Positions 44,806 through 54,080 of a stretch of DNA of 64,000 bases are shown piece by piece. Below the pieces are notes generated by a model. That model was not told the origin of the DNA. It searched no databases and saw only the letters and a program-made list of their open reading frames with translations. A program made the translations under genes and the position numbers. Where the stretch lies: contig CM055108.1 in NCBI GenBank assembly GCA_029204225.1, positions 5,457,599 to 5,521,598 on the forward strand, read 5' to 3'. Positions within the stretch are counted from its first letter, which is position 1. The number at the start of each line of letters is the position of its first letter. Source of the stretch: Diphasiastrum complanatum (Eukaryota > Streptophyta > Lycopodiopsida > Lycopodiales > Lycopodiaceae).

Positions 44806-47800
44806 GTCTTGGTTATCTAATACCACATTCTGATTGCATTCTTGAATGATGTTGACAAATAACAGCTTCTAATTGATCGACGTTTATTTCGCCAAACTAG
44901 TTGTACTAGTAGCGTACTAGTAGCAATGACACCAACGTAGGTCAACAAGTTTCGAAGTTGGGTAACTTCGAAGGTCATCAAAGTTGAAGTGATTTCATTC
45001 AATTCAGTTTTGGAGAGTTTGAGAAATTCGCAAATTCTGGTTATTCAAGGGACTCCAAATGTTATTGATTTCCAACAGGTTAGTTTCCAAGAAAACTTGT
45101 ATCATGGAGCTGGTGTTGGTTGACATGTTGGCCTTTGTGTTTTGATAGCAAAGCCAATGTTGGTTGTGCCAGCTCCTCTTGAGGTGCTGATACAACATTC
45201 GGCATATGCATTTTGTGGCATGTTCTTCACCATGCAATTCTCTAGCATCTTCCTTTCGATAGTTTTGCCAAAAATTGGGGACAATGTTTTTGTTAGTGGG
45301 GTCAAGCTATGGACACATACTTTCGGCATTAATGATATTCTCAAAGCCTCATTATTGGTTTGACCACCCAGGAATTAGTTCGTGATATTAGGCCCATTTA
45401 TTATGATCACTTGGTCCACTTTTGCTATTTGGTCAGGGCCTTTTAGTTAGTTAGGTGCACCCCACATGGAGATCCATGCCATGGATTTAAGTGAATCTTC
45501 TAGAGTAGATCAGTGAGAAACCCTATGTGACATCCATTTGGCATAAATAGAGATGTACTCAACGTTTGCATATGCATTTTATGCATTGTCAACCTCAGAT
45601 CCATGCAACAAAACAAAATATATATCTTCACGCTTAGACAACTTACGCAAATTTGAAGCTTGGGTCTCCATAGACATGCACCTCTGGAGCAGATCCATAT
45701 GTCCGCATGCATGCTGATCGTGCATCGTCGATAGCATTCTGTGCTACTTCAACAGGTGATACATGAGTGCAAATGAGGCCAATATATCCAGCTGGAGGCC
45801 TTCTCTGATGCAGTGCCACATGCTGACCTGCATATCACATAAAAGAAACTGATAGTTTGCTTGTATATAAACTAATCCTGTTAAACATCCTTTCAACTCT
45901 TAGTGCCTCCTTCCTTCTTGGGTAAAACCATATTTCTGTTGTGTGCTCGTTTATTACTGAAAGGACAGAGTGTTGAGATACAAATTACTAGGTAAATGTA
46001 AGTCCAGAGTAAGCTTATTGTGCCCTGTGTTTCAGTCCCGGGATGGTGCATGCATGACCCTACTTGATATTTCATACAAACTAGTATAATCATATTGACT
46101 AAAGCATCCATCCTTCACCAATCAACCTGTCCCAGGGCTGAAATACTAACCAATAAGCATGCGTATTCCAATCCGTGACATGTAGAATCGGTCAAGAAAT
46201 TGGTGAATTTCCGGAAGCTCATTCAGGCCCATTTTGCGGCCTAGATCTTCCTTCAGCTGTTGAATCCCCATAGCCATTGTAGGGACCACATTATTATGAC
46301 GAATTTTTATCTGATGGATCAGCTCAGTGAATTTCAGCTCATCTGCTGAATTGAGAACCTCTGGAAAACTCCTCAAGTCTTTGAAAGAATCCACATACCA
46401 ATCTCGCACCTGATAAACAAAACAAATCATGTCCAAGATAAGAAGGATAAGACTTCCAAGACATCAATATTTCAGTTTTGCAGCACATGCACAAACTTTA
46501 ATTTGTGAATAGTATCATATCACGTTAGTATTATCGTCTCATTGCCAAGAAGTATTCTGATTTTTCAGAATACAAATGTGCATTGCAATGACTAGAGAAT
46601 GGACAGCAACAAACTGGAAATTAGTAAAGATATCAATCAAAATACTTACCCTTTCCTAACAATAATAATCCATACTTTTATGAGCATATTCGCCAGCTGA
46701 TGTGCAAGCAATATATCTCAAGAATGTGGAATACAAATGCCTGATCCCCCTTATTTGTCAAAAGGAAGAATGTCGATCCCTCAAAATAAAAAGCCATTTC
46801 GTAGTAATGAACAGTAAACTTGCAAAAGCAACAGCACGCGTGGAATCTTTTTGGCTTCTCCAACAGCCCAGGCGATGATGCTGCACTTGGTATGGGCGCC
46901 GGGGAAGACACGAGAGACGAAGGCGAAGGCGAATACAAGGATGAAGGAAGAGGCACTGCATTGTAGGAAGGCAAAGCTCCCTTATCTTTCTTACGCTCCT
47001 CTCCTGCCCCATTCCCTTCACTTCATGGACCTCACTGATCCTGCAAATTATCACTTCGCTATGCCTCCGCCAGCCAATCTGCAGCTCTCCACTTACAACT
47101 CTCTTTGATTTCGCCCCGCCACTGATGCTAGCTTGGCTTCGTGGCCCTTTCTCCCCGATCGATCAAGCAGCGCTCGCGCAACCAGTAGGTTATTTAGAAG
47201 CTAGCCTCTCTGTTGGTTTTTGGATGGATGATGGATCATGGTAATTTGTTATGTTTCTCTGATTCCTGGAATCCCTATAGTGACTAGGCTGACATAATAT
47301 GGCTTCATGGTCCACAACAAATTGCAATGTGTTTGAAATTTCTTTTATAGCCTTAAAGTGTTGTTTTTTTTCCACCCTAACACATACATGAAAGAAATCA
47401 AATCTATATATATATATATATAGATATATATAGCGTTCCAATTTGGAACTCTCCCAAATTTTGGAACCCTTATGGAACGCAGCGTAGCTATGCTAAGAGG
47501 GAAGATTATCCAAGACATACATTGAAGCAAAAGTTTCATAAGAAAGACAAATCTAAGGGGAAGAACTCAAAGCAAAACTCCTTCCCAGGATTAGAAAGAT
47601 CGGCTTTTTAGGTGGTTTAGAATTGGGCCTGCCTCGAAGGAAGTGGAAAATCAAATGTAGGGTTCAAAAATATTAAATTTATTATTAATAACAAAAAATT
47701 GATTGTAGATAGATTAGGCGATTAGTTTATATCTAATTTGAAGTCATTTTGAGTCGTTTAGAAAGAGAAAATGTGACCTTATTGAATTTTCATGGATTGG

Positions 47801-49812
47801 CCTAAAACCTAAAATCCGATTTAAATCGGATGAGCCATTTCAAATTACAATCGTGTTTTGAATTCCAATAAATCAGAAAATTGGGAAATTACGGCCTTGA
47901 GTCCCAGAGCTCAAGTAAACTCATTCTTGAAAGTAGGTGAATTAAGGTCATATCCTTGGTAGCATGGACGTTGACCCAAAACAAGGGCCAACTAATGGTT
48001 CTTGACTCCAGTTATAGTTCGACCTAACTATAATTGGTCCAAAGTCAAACTCCAGTTGTCACTTAATGGGATTAGGCTTCCCTCTATCCAAGGTTAGATA
48101 ATGACTAATCCTAGTAATTCAAGGACATAACAATTGATGTGTATTTGAATCATAGTTGCACTGCGTTTCTGAAACGCGATTCTGAAACGCGTTTCGGAAA
48201 TTTTTGAAAAAATTCCAGAAACGTTTTTTTTTTATTCTTTTTTTGGGTTTTTTTTTCGGGCAATATGGGTATCAGATGAAAGCTCTAATTAAGAGCATAA
48301 TTACTGTGTAATTTGCCGACTGTTTCGGGTGCAGGATGGTCCAGTTCAGGTGCATTAATCCATGTTGGGTTCTATGAAGGATAAAAATTCAAAACTAACC
48401 TCTAGCATGTCTGTTACAATCACAGATGGTCCCAGTAAGTGTGTTTTCGCTCAAGGGGTGGAAGGCCAAGTCATGAAGAGGTCTTACCGTCGGGGCCGGG
48501 GTCTACCGGCAGCCCCCGGACCCTGCCGTTGGGGGGCGTTGCCCACCAAACCCCCCACCGGGGGGCTACCGCCCCCCGAACCCCCTGAGCATTTATTGAA
48601 AACCAGAGCAAATAACAACCAAATAGCTATTGACAATAAGATATGTTTGTGCCCCATCTACTGCACTTTTGAGAGGCAAAATGCTCGTTTGACCATTGAT
48701 CCCCTAAAAAAATTTCAGCCATAAGCTATTTTTCCAAAAAAAAATATATATATTATTTTTTTTTATTTTTTGCGATTCTGGGAGGAGAAACGCGTTTCTC
48801 AGAAACGCGGTTTCCGAAACGTCTCCTCCCAGAAACGCGATTCTGTGCAACTATGATTTGAATAGACTTTCAAGTTAAAACTTGGATGGATGAAGTAATT
48901 TCAACCAAGATACTGAGGACATAACCAAATAAACTTCTTTGCAACCTCTCCTTCAAAGGAACTATAATCCTTATGACTTTCTCAGAACAACGCACACACC
49001 CTAAACAAGTGCTACCAAATAAACACCCAACATCATATTCATAGGCTTCTAGAGTGTACAACACTACAACAATTTGTGTGCTTCTCGTTTTTGAATTAGG
49101 TTTCTTACAGATTGTTGATCGCTATCTTTATGATTTTTAAGGAGAAGTTTGTAACTTCGAAAATGGCCCACCTATAGATTAATAGCTTATTGTCATAACA
49201 TGAATTGGGAAAATCTACTATTACAGTGTGGTAATTCCTATGTGTTGCCTTTGATTGATTAATTATGTATAGAAATTTGCCTTGATATCCACAAAACTTG
49301 TAAGAAAATCAACATTGTCAAACTTCTTGCAATTCTTGTCATTCTAAGTTCTGACAATTACTACATCTTCCACCAAAAGGAGTCCACTTGTGAGCATACC
49401 TAGTTCACAAATATGCAGCTTCTTGAATTGGGGATCTGCGTGTGACAATCTAAGAGACTTGGCCATAATAACTAGCAAAAAGATGTGTTTCCATTAATGC
49501 TAGAGTCTAAAAATCAAAAGCTTAAAGAAGCAATACGGAATTGAAAGGCGAAAGAGGGCACACCTTCAGAACTGGTGCTTTGATGGAGAGTCGATGAGGA
49601 AGATTTTCTAGCTCTATAACACGATGCGCAAGTCGTACTGGAAGCTCCTTGTGCAGGAACTGAGCTGAAAACAGTAGATTATTGCCCGTTGGATAGCCAC
49701 TGAAGTCCATCATATACTTGAGGCTAACCCCGGTCTGCTTTTTTAGACTGCACCGGTGGATGTCTTCCATTAAAGTCCTTGACAGACTTTCAGACAGCCT
49801 TCGGACAGCCAT
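30121..49812 (-). CDS. PDK: Mitochondrial pyruvate dehydrogenase kinase, six exons
   Basis: complement(join(30121..30179,31048..31258,35673..35820,45647..45827,46151..46409,49564..49812)): 1107 nt, 368 residues, about the length of plant PDKs. The enzyme phosphorylates the E1-alpha subunit of the mitochondrial pyruvate dehydrogenase complex and so switches it off. The N-terminal helical domain contains [12 protein letters not shown] and [14 protein letters not shown]. The conserved HNN is at His121-Asn123 in [20 protein letters not shown]-binding boxes: N box ELLKNSLRA (Glu242, Asn246), G1 SDEGGGI (Asp282-Gly286) and G2 AGYGYGLP (Gly322-326). The C-terminus is [18 protein letters not shown]. 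All splice sites are GT/AG and phases match. Introns are 868, 4414, 9826, 323 and 3154 bases. No exon is broken, so the gene looks functional. Branched-chain kinase is less likely given the plant-PDK wording throughout. Confidence 0.96.
31048..31258 (-). CDS. PDK: PDK exon 5 (residues 280-350, part)
   Basis: Acceptor tatgtag|ATTTCTG; donor CTATG|gtatgc. Encodes [20 protein letters not shown] (G1 box), [20 protein letters not shown] (G2 box) and [12 protein letters not shown]. Confidence 0.95.
31259..35672. other. PDK intron 4: nothing recognised apart from simple repeats
   Basis: 4.4 kb with only short frames and no recognisable transposon protein. A short GT repeat and a run of G lie at about 33596-33630. 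Confidence 0.6.
35673..35820 (-). CDS. PDK: PDK exon 4 (residues 230-279)
   Basis: Acceptor tgtgcag|ATATGTA; donor ATTAAG|gtaggt. Encodes [20 protein letters not shown] (N box of the ATP fold) to NEDVTIK. It is separated from exon 3 by the 9.8-kb transposon-filled intron. Confidence 0.95.
36700..36780 (+). pseudogene. Ty3/gypsy integrase scrap beside LTR B
   Basis: The + strand reads [15 protein letters not shown], matching the gypsy integrase motif YHPQTDGQTEVV that includes the region before the catalytic Glu. It stops exactly at the first base of LTR B. It may be part of an older gypsy element into which copy B inserted. Confidence 0.55.
36781..37185 (+). repeat. 5' LTR of gypsy copy B
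   Basis: About 405 bases that align along their length with LTR A (27241-27681), starting GTTATGGACT and ending TTCGTAAC. A primer-binding site follows immediately. Confidence 0.88.
37186..37199 (+). other. Primer-binding site (tRNA-Met) of gypsy copy B
   Basis: TTGGTATCAGAGCA directly follows the LTR end and matches the initiator-Met tRNA complement, a site more usual for copia but also used by some Ty3/gypsy elements. Confidence 0.88.
38465..39300 (+). pseudogene. Gag-position region of copy B with acidic repeats
   Basis: Starts [20 protein letters not shown] and contains [18 protein letters not shown], loosely like a gag core, then loses frame at about 38610. Further on, another frame gives serine/histidine/acid repeats ([22 protein letters not shown]; about 38820-38900). 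The region 39060-39200 encodes tandem DDVVACFDG units of about 36 bases. Copy A has nothing like these repeats. No zinc knuckle was seen. Confidence 0.55.
39287..41026 (+). pseudogene. Protease-Trp-rich polyprotein relic (copy B)
   Basis: The retropepsin site [16 protein letters not shown] is intact at about 39415. Then comes a TAG at 39545 where copy A has CAG, and [33 protein letters not shown]. The frame continues uninterrupted from 39551 to 40652, 367 codons, through a region of unknown function ending in two copies of [12 protein letters not shown] about 28 residues apart. After the stop at 40652 the same frame goes on (stops at 40769, 40928 and 41024) and includes [18 protein letters not shown] and [14 protein letters not shown], matching copy A. 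No RT or integrase domain is recognisable. The long intact stretch in an otherwise decayed element is notable. Confidence 0.8.
41150..42955 (+). pseudogene. hAT-family transposase relic (BED finger + DUF659)
   Basis: Pieces in order: a BED-type zinc-finger-like stretch at about 41270-41340 ([15 protein letters not shown], with later His); a likely intron 41416-41461 (gtaagt...cacag); a segment [13 protein letters not shown]...RELYAQI with [15 protein letters not shown] at about 41850-42035; the DUF659 core at 42085-42420 ([57 protein letters not shown]); a likely intron about 42422-42530; and [11 protein letters not shown]...PAPTRFA downstream. Frames change between pieces and stops are present (for example after TRFA at 42620). 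The C-terminal dimerisation domain is missing; a LINE fragment follows. No terminal repeats were found. Confidence 0.88.
42970..43490 (-). pseudogene. LINE (non-LTR) endonuclease-RT relic with internal deletion
   Basis: On the - strand one frame encodes the end of an APE-type endonuclease ([18 protein letters not shown], then [16 protein letters not shown]). After about 75 codons it encodes the RT catalytic region [20 protein letters not shown] and [13 protein letters not shown]. Everything between, including most RT fingers, is missing, although the joined frame is open. Typical of a decayed plant LINE. It sits between hAT sequence and the GA-rich array. Confidence 0.85.
43557..44480. repeat. 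GA-rich tandem array, about 4-5 units of 125-145 bp
   Basis: Units start at about 43557, 43945, 44109 and 44251, with a partial one at 44388. Each begins (A)GAGGCTCAATATGA or GACTCAATA..., contains GTGGTTTGCATGC, GGGTCTA(G/A)TATGGTAAGGAA, GAGTTGCTA and CAGTAAGGCT, and ends in a GAGAGA tract of variable length. A PHD-finger-like fragment separates units 1 and 2. Another pure GA tract (43510-43558) precedes unit 1. Confidence 0.88.
43690..43830 (+). pseudogene. PHD-finger-like gene fragment
   Basis: The + strand reads [20 protein letters not shown], then [15 protein letters not shown]. This fits the C-terminal half of a PHD finger (C-x4-H-x2-C-L-x-x-x-L-x-x-VP-x-x-x-W-x-C-x2-C). The N-terminal cysteines are missing. 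It lies in a tandem array inside an intron and is unlikely to be expressed as such. It may be a fragment captured from a host chromatin gene. Confidence 0.5.
44725..44802. repeat. (CA)n then (TA)n microsatellite
   Basis: About 40 bases of AC/CA repeat followed by about 36 bases of AT repeat, inside PDK intron 3. Confidence 0.95.
44803..45646. other. Remainder of PDK intron 3, nothing recognised
   Basis: No protein-like frame or repeat family identified. Confidence 0.5.
45647..45827 (-). CDS. PDK: PDK exon 3 (residues 170-230, part)
   Basis: Acceptor tatgcag|GTCAGCA; donor TTTGC|gtaagt. Encodes [20 protein letters not shown]...[13 protein letters not shown]...[17 protein letters not shown]. 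Too short to stand out as an open frame, but phase and family similarity are exact. Confidence 0.94.
46151..46409 (-). CDS. PDK: PDK exon 2 (residues 84-170, part)
   Basis: Acceptor ttatcag|GTGCGAG; donor ATTG|gttagt. Encodes [18 protein letters not shown] through the conserved HNN and [16 protein letters not shown]. Ends in phase 1 (first base of Gly170). Confidence 0.95.
46840..47180. other. GC-richer island in PDK intron 1, unassigned
   Basis: Clearly less AT-rich than its surroundings and open on both strands. On the + strand a frame contains [20 protein letters not shown]; on the - strand a Ser/Pro-rich stretch ([20 protein letters not shown]) precedes [14 protein letters not shown]. 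No domain is recognised. It may be a captured gene fragment or an old exon. Confidence 0.35.
48151..48855. mobile_element. hAT-type MITE, 705 bp, with 8-bp target duplication
   Basis: Perfect 11-bp terminal inverted repeats CATAGTTGCAC...GTGCAACTATG are flanked by an identical 8-bp direct repeat ATTTGAAT (48143-48150 and 48856-48863). An 8-bp duplication with CA...TG ends is the hAT signature. Just inside both ends lie clustered palindromic GAAACGCG/CGCGTTTC motifs, as expected of subterminal transposase-binding repeats. The middle (about 48485-48590) is extremely C/G-rich. The frame at 48362-48724 is open but not recognisable; the element is non-autonomous. Confidence 0.92.
49564..49812 (-). 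CDS. PDK: PDK exon 1 (residues 1-83)
   Basis: Starts at the first ATG of the frame ([20 protein letters not shown]; context ATC-ATG-G) and ends at AAG|gtgtgc after IKAPVLK. Upstream codons in frame begin without an ATG. Phase 0 donor. Confidence 0.95.
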
Positions 49813-50610
49813 GATGCCTTGCTTGGCTATTTGAATTATTGGGTGTACCTTACACAACTAACTCGTTGGTCAGAGTAGTCTCTTAATAGATTTATAGATC
49901 AACCAGCAGATTGTAGGAGGATAGTGCAGCCACGAGAATTTCATTTTCTTAGCTTTGAGATGGGACCTTGAGTTGTCTGGTGAGTAGAGGTGTTAAATGC
50001 TCCAGAGAGCCACTTTTCTACAGTTGATGCACTTTCATTGTATGCTCTGGTGAATTAGCTCCCGCTGGCAAAGCACTGGAACGGAAATTACTCAAAGCTA
50101 TTCGCAAACTCCTGATGTTGCGCCAGCGAAAAACCTCGCTGAAAGAGGAATTATTGCACAAATCTCATACATCATTCGGAAATCTTGGCTAAAAGAAGCT
50201 CGCACAAGACTATTATGCACTAAACATGAAAGACACCGCAGTTTCTCATTACGTCAACAACTGATTGGCTTCCTTTTCACTAAAACAATCGATCCTGCTA
50301 CGCCCAAAACAGAACAACACTGCACGAGGCAAAATCACCTTCATCATTTCTGCTTGTGCAATCTTTTTGCGACACTGATTCCATCACAGATTCTCCCCAT
50401 CTCTGTCTGCTGTCTGTCTCTCTATGTTCTCTTCCAGGTACGCACGAGTGTGGGCATCAGAGATAGACGTCGGCGTCACGTCGCCATCGCCAGATTGAAT
50501 GTTTCTTCGATAATTTTGGTGCGCGATGAGAGGCGATCAACCAGCCGGCCTGTCTCAGGCGGGGTTGGGTCTGACGTGGCTGATGCGGATTTAATGAGAA
50601 CTTGTTAGGA
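49813..50610 (-). promoter_or_regulatory. Upstream region / probable 5' UTR and promoter of PDK
   Basis: Directly upstream (on the - strand) of the PDK start codon. GC content rises and CT/GA tracts appear around 50370-50590, typical of plant gene starts, but no TATA box or transcription start can be fixed. Confidence 0.4.
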
Positions 50611-52543
50611 AGTTGATTTTCCATCATATTTGTGTCTCATTCTTTGTTTTGCAAACCTCAAGAAAACACTCAAATGCTACCCCACTCCACTCCACTTATT
50701 TACCACACAAATCTTTTCCGAAGTGATGAGTTTTGGGCTCACCCACCCAGGTTTGATTATGTGCAATCCCATAGGTCAATATATCAAAAAGAAAAAGCAC
50801 TTACTAGAGAAGCATCTTATTGTGCTCTCAAAGCTAGTAGATTATGGTGATCAATCCATGTGTGGTGTGGTGGCAAAGGGTTCGTGGTGTGAGATTGACC
50901 GCCACAGGACAAACCTTGGCCACTGTCGAGAAAAAAAAATAAAAAATTTGAGGGTGATAAATTATGTATAGGTGAAAGTATATCTCTCCATCAAGTTTTC
51001 AGCATCTCCCACCTTTAGATTAAGGGACCCGGGTACTAATGCTAAGATGCAAAATACACTACTCCCAATAGTACACAATGGTTGTGTGTGACACCCTATT
51101 AACAAATTTTCTTTTGCCACCATTTCACCCTTGCTATTTAGTTTTCAATGCCATAGCAATAATTGTTTCCCAAATTTAGATCTTTAAGTTTGGATTACGA
51201 ACTTTTTGTGAGATTGAAATGGTATTTTCTTAGTCATGAATCTCTAGATGCCCCTATCTTGGATAATCTATGTATCATGCGAGACTTTTCATGCTTTGGG
51301 GATCTAAAGGGGAGGGCATCTCAAGAGGAGATAGGACAATCAACTTGCTTCATGCCTTCAACCACTTGCCCTACCAAACCAGCCATCACAATACAAAGGC
51401 CAACATCCCAACCAATAGTGACTCCACGGAATAAGGGTGGTTTTAGACTACACTGCTTGGCAAGTCCCTAATTCAAAATGGAGTCCTCCTATCAATCGAT
51501 GGAAAAAAAATCAAATAGATTGTGTGAAATCTCTCCTATCCTCCTAACCTCTTGTATCTACTTTTTGCAAAAAGTTTAGGCTTTCAAAGGATTTAGGTTT
51601 TAGGGTTTTAACTATTGCATTGCGCACGTGGGCAACATAGATAGAAATTATGGAGCTAGTGAAAGGGGTCAAGGATTGAAGGGGCTGAGTAATCTCTTGG
51701 AAGAGTAAAAGTGTCTCTTTGAGAAGCCAATAAAAAATAATCAAGGAGCCATAGCCTTGACAAAAAGCCTTCCACAACAAGAGAACTAAGTATATAGATC
51801 ATGTCTCTAAACATGAACAAAAGCCTTTCTCGAGCTTCTAGAAAGTAGTTAGATGGCAATGTATGTTTAACTAGTTAATACATTTTTTAAGTAGTTTCCT
51901 CAAGTGTCATCAAAAAAATCTAGGCCTAGTTACTTAGCATGTCGTCTAATGAGCTTGAAAATGACATGTTACAAAAGCTCCTTAGGTTTAGGACAATTGT
52001 GTGATATACGAGCCTATTGCTTGTGAAACACGATTTACTCCTGCATTGATTAGTTTTCTAATCATCTCAAGAAAACAATTTGGAAACTTGAGCTCTTCAA
52101 AATATTTGATGACCACTCCTTTTGCCCTATCATGTCCCATATGGAAATGTGTGTCTCCAATTGCAAATAATTACACTTCAATACCTTGCGTTCTCAACTC
52201 ACTTCCATGCAATAACCTCCCCACAATTGGTAGTCTCTCCATCATGTTCAAGCAGGAAAACCAAGCTCTGATTGCATGGTGTGCCATCCCTAGAAATTTT
52301 TGCAAAGTTGTTTTACCTACAAAGGAAATATACAATCTAGCCATTAAAGATTTAAGGTAGAAAGATAACAATTAGCATTATCTTTAAATGGTGAAACTCT
52401 AATTTAATTGGCATTTGTAAGCTATTTAACTTACCAGCAAATGGTCAATCCCTATAGGAACATTTTTGTTGTGACCTTTGGCATTTCTTTCGAAAGAGCT
52501 AATTGCTCTTTTATCACTTTATCTCTAGTCAAACACCAATGAT
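50611..52543. other. No gene recognised
   Basis: Frames up to about 120 codons (for example 52001-52360 +) have no recognised domain; composition is AT-rich throughout. Confidence 0.5.
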
Positions 52544-52705
52544 CATTGCTTCCTTTCCTTTGAGTATGTAAAGATATCCTAGGCACAGATTGGGTGGCAA
52601 TAGATGCTCAATTGTTGCAAACGTCATTGCTTCCTTTCCTTTGAGTATGTAAAGATATCCTAGGCACAAATTGGTTGGCAATAGATCCTCAATTGTTGCA
52701 AACGT
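52544..52705. repeat. 81-bp tandem duplication
   Basis: 52544-52624 and 52625-52705, each starting CATTGCTTCCTTTCCTTTGA and ending TTGTTGCAAACGT, with only a few differences. Recent compared with other repeats in the window. Confidence 0.95.
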
Positions 52706-53180
52706 TATTACTTCTGTCTACATGCAATTTTTTTCAAGGCTTCGATTCCTTTACCTGAATTCCATTGTAGTCCTTGTTTTGAAGATTGTGGCCACAAACA
52801 AAAAAATTGACTTAGGAGAAGATCCTAGGTACACAGTAGACCTATGTGATTGCATCGCCACGAGTTCACCATTAGAGATGAGAACAATTTAGAGGTTTAA
52901 AAGAAGAAATCAGGCCTAGCAGGTCTAAGATACCCGCAAAACCTCTAGGTAGTCATATTTCTAAAGGTTCAGAATATTTTCAATAATTAGGGTCCTTGAA
53001 ATTCGTGTATGGTTTGAACACCATAATGGCAGGGATGTGTCCCAATCTCCCTCTAGGACCTAACATGCCATACATCGGTACTTCGCATCTAATCATTACT
53101 ATCTTGCTAGGGCTGAAGATACACCACCGCCAAAGAATTATATCCATGCTCGGGATAGAGCGGTTGGATGAAATCCTTAG

Positions 53181-53517
53181 AGCGCCAGAGCCCTGCATCC
53201 TACCAATAGTGGATCTTGCAAGGACGCGGGATGTCATAGTTTTAGTATTGTTCTAGGAGAATCAGTCTTGATAGTAGTGTGAGAGGATGACCTTAATATT
53301 GTGCCAAGACCAAGCTTACTGAAGCTGAACTTACCCTCTTTCTACCATACTTCTGGAAGCCTGGAAACTTCCATTGGCTGGAAGAGCACGGAGCGATCGA
53401 ACGAGCCACCATGGTTGGAAGCGGCTGTCCTTGGTCCCTACCGTAAGGGCATTGTGGGGCCTTTCCCTTTTAGGGCTTTCTGACGAAACCAACCCCTCGT
53501 CCAAAAAACCCCTAACA
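53181..53517 (+). repeat. Ty3/gypsy LTR copy, + orientation
   Basis: Near-identical, in reverse complement, to 63665-64000 at the right edge of the window. The 3' end CCCCTAACA at 53517 is fixed by the other copy, which is followed by a primer-binding site. It probably extends left towards about 53004, beyond what the cut-off partner allows to be checked. Here it is followed directly by copia sequence, not by a primer-binding site, so it is a solo or recombinant LTR. Confidence 0.85.
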
Positions 53518-53942
53518 TAGAACAATGGCCAATGATGATTCTGTTGACTATGAAGTCTTAGGAAAGCAGTACTACGACCTGCCGACCATGAGAGAGGGAC
53601 CAGACCCCAAACACTCAGACGAAGATATTCAGATCCCACATCAGCTATGCGACGCATCAGACGAAGAAAGGACCACAAGCGTGCCAAAATGGTTCCGCAC
53701 CTAGCCAAAGAGACAAAGGCAAAGACATTGCAGCACCTGAAGAATCTCCCAGGAGATCAACAAGAGAACAAAGAGCGCCAGCCAGATTCATGCTAGAGGT
53801 AGCTCGGCTTCGACGTTTGAAGAGTTCTATGGATTCAGCGGTGAACCACAAACCTACGAGGAAGCCATCGACTGTCTAGACAAGGACAAATGGGTGCAAG
53901 CCATGAACGAGGAGATAGAATCCATGAAGAAGAACAAGGTAT
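53518..53942 (+). pseudogene. Ty1/copia fragment IV (integrase C-terminus to RT start)
   Basis: Reads RTMANDDSVDYEVLGKQYYD, then with breaks GFSGEPQTYEEAIDCLDKDK and WVQAMNEEIESMKKNKVWN. It parallels copia II at about 7445-7890 in order and wording, so it belongs to the same family. A TAG follows KWFRT. It begins exactly at the end of the gypsy LTR. Confidence 0.88.
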
Positions 53943-53954
53943 GGAACTGGCTCA

Positions 53955-54080
53955 TTCTTGTTGAATGCTTAAATAATTTAAAAACATAGATCACCAGTGT
54001 CTGTCTACACTCTGGAAGATGTAGATCTGATCTAGCAGCAGTAGCCGGCAGTCAGAATCGAATTCTATCCGAGTACAGTT
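53955..54080 (+). repeat. Diverged copia II-type LTR piece
   Basis: TTGTTGAATGC..., ACATAGATCA, CTACACTCTGGA and GAATCGAATTCTATCCGA align with 4850-4965 of the copia II LTR. It directly follows copia fragment IV at a point deep inside RT, so most of the element between has been deleted. Confidence 0.65.

Noticed and set aside
50354-50608. 84-codon + strand frame upstream of PDK
   Set aside because: No domain; the region is more likely the promoter and 5' leader of PDK on the opposite strand.
52001-52371. Overlapping frames of 119 (+) and 66 (-) codons
   Set aside because: No recognised motif on either strand; consistent with chance.
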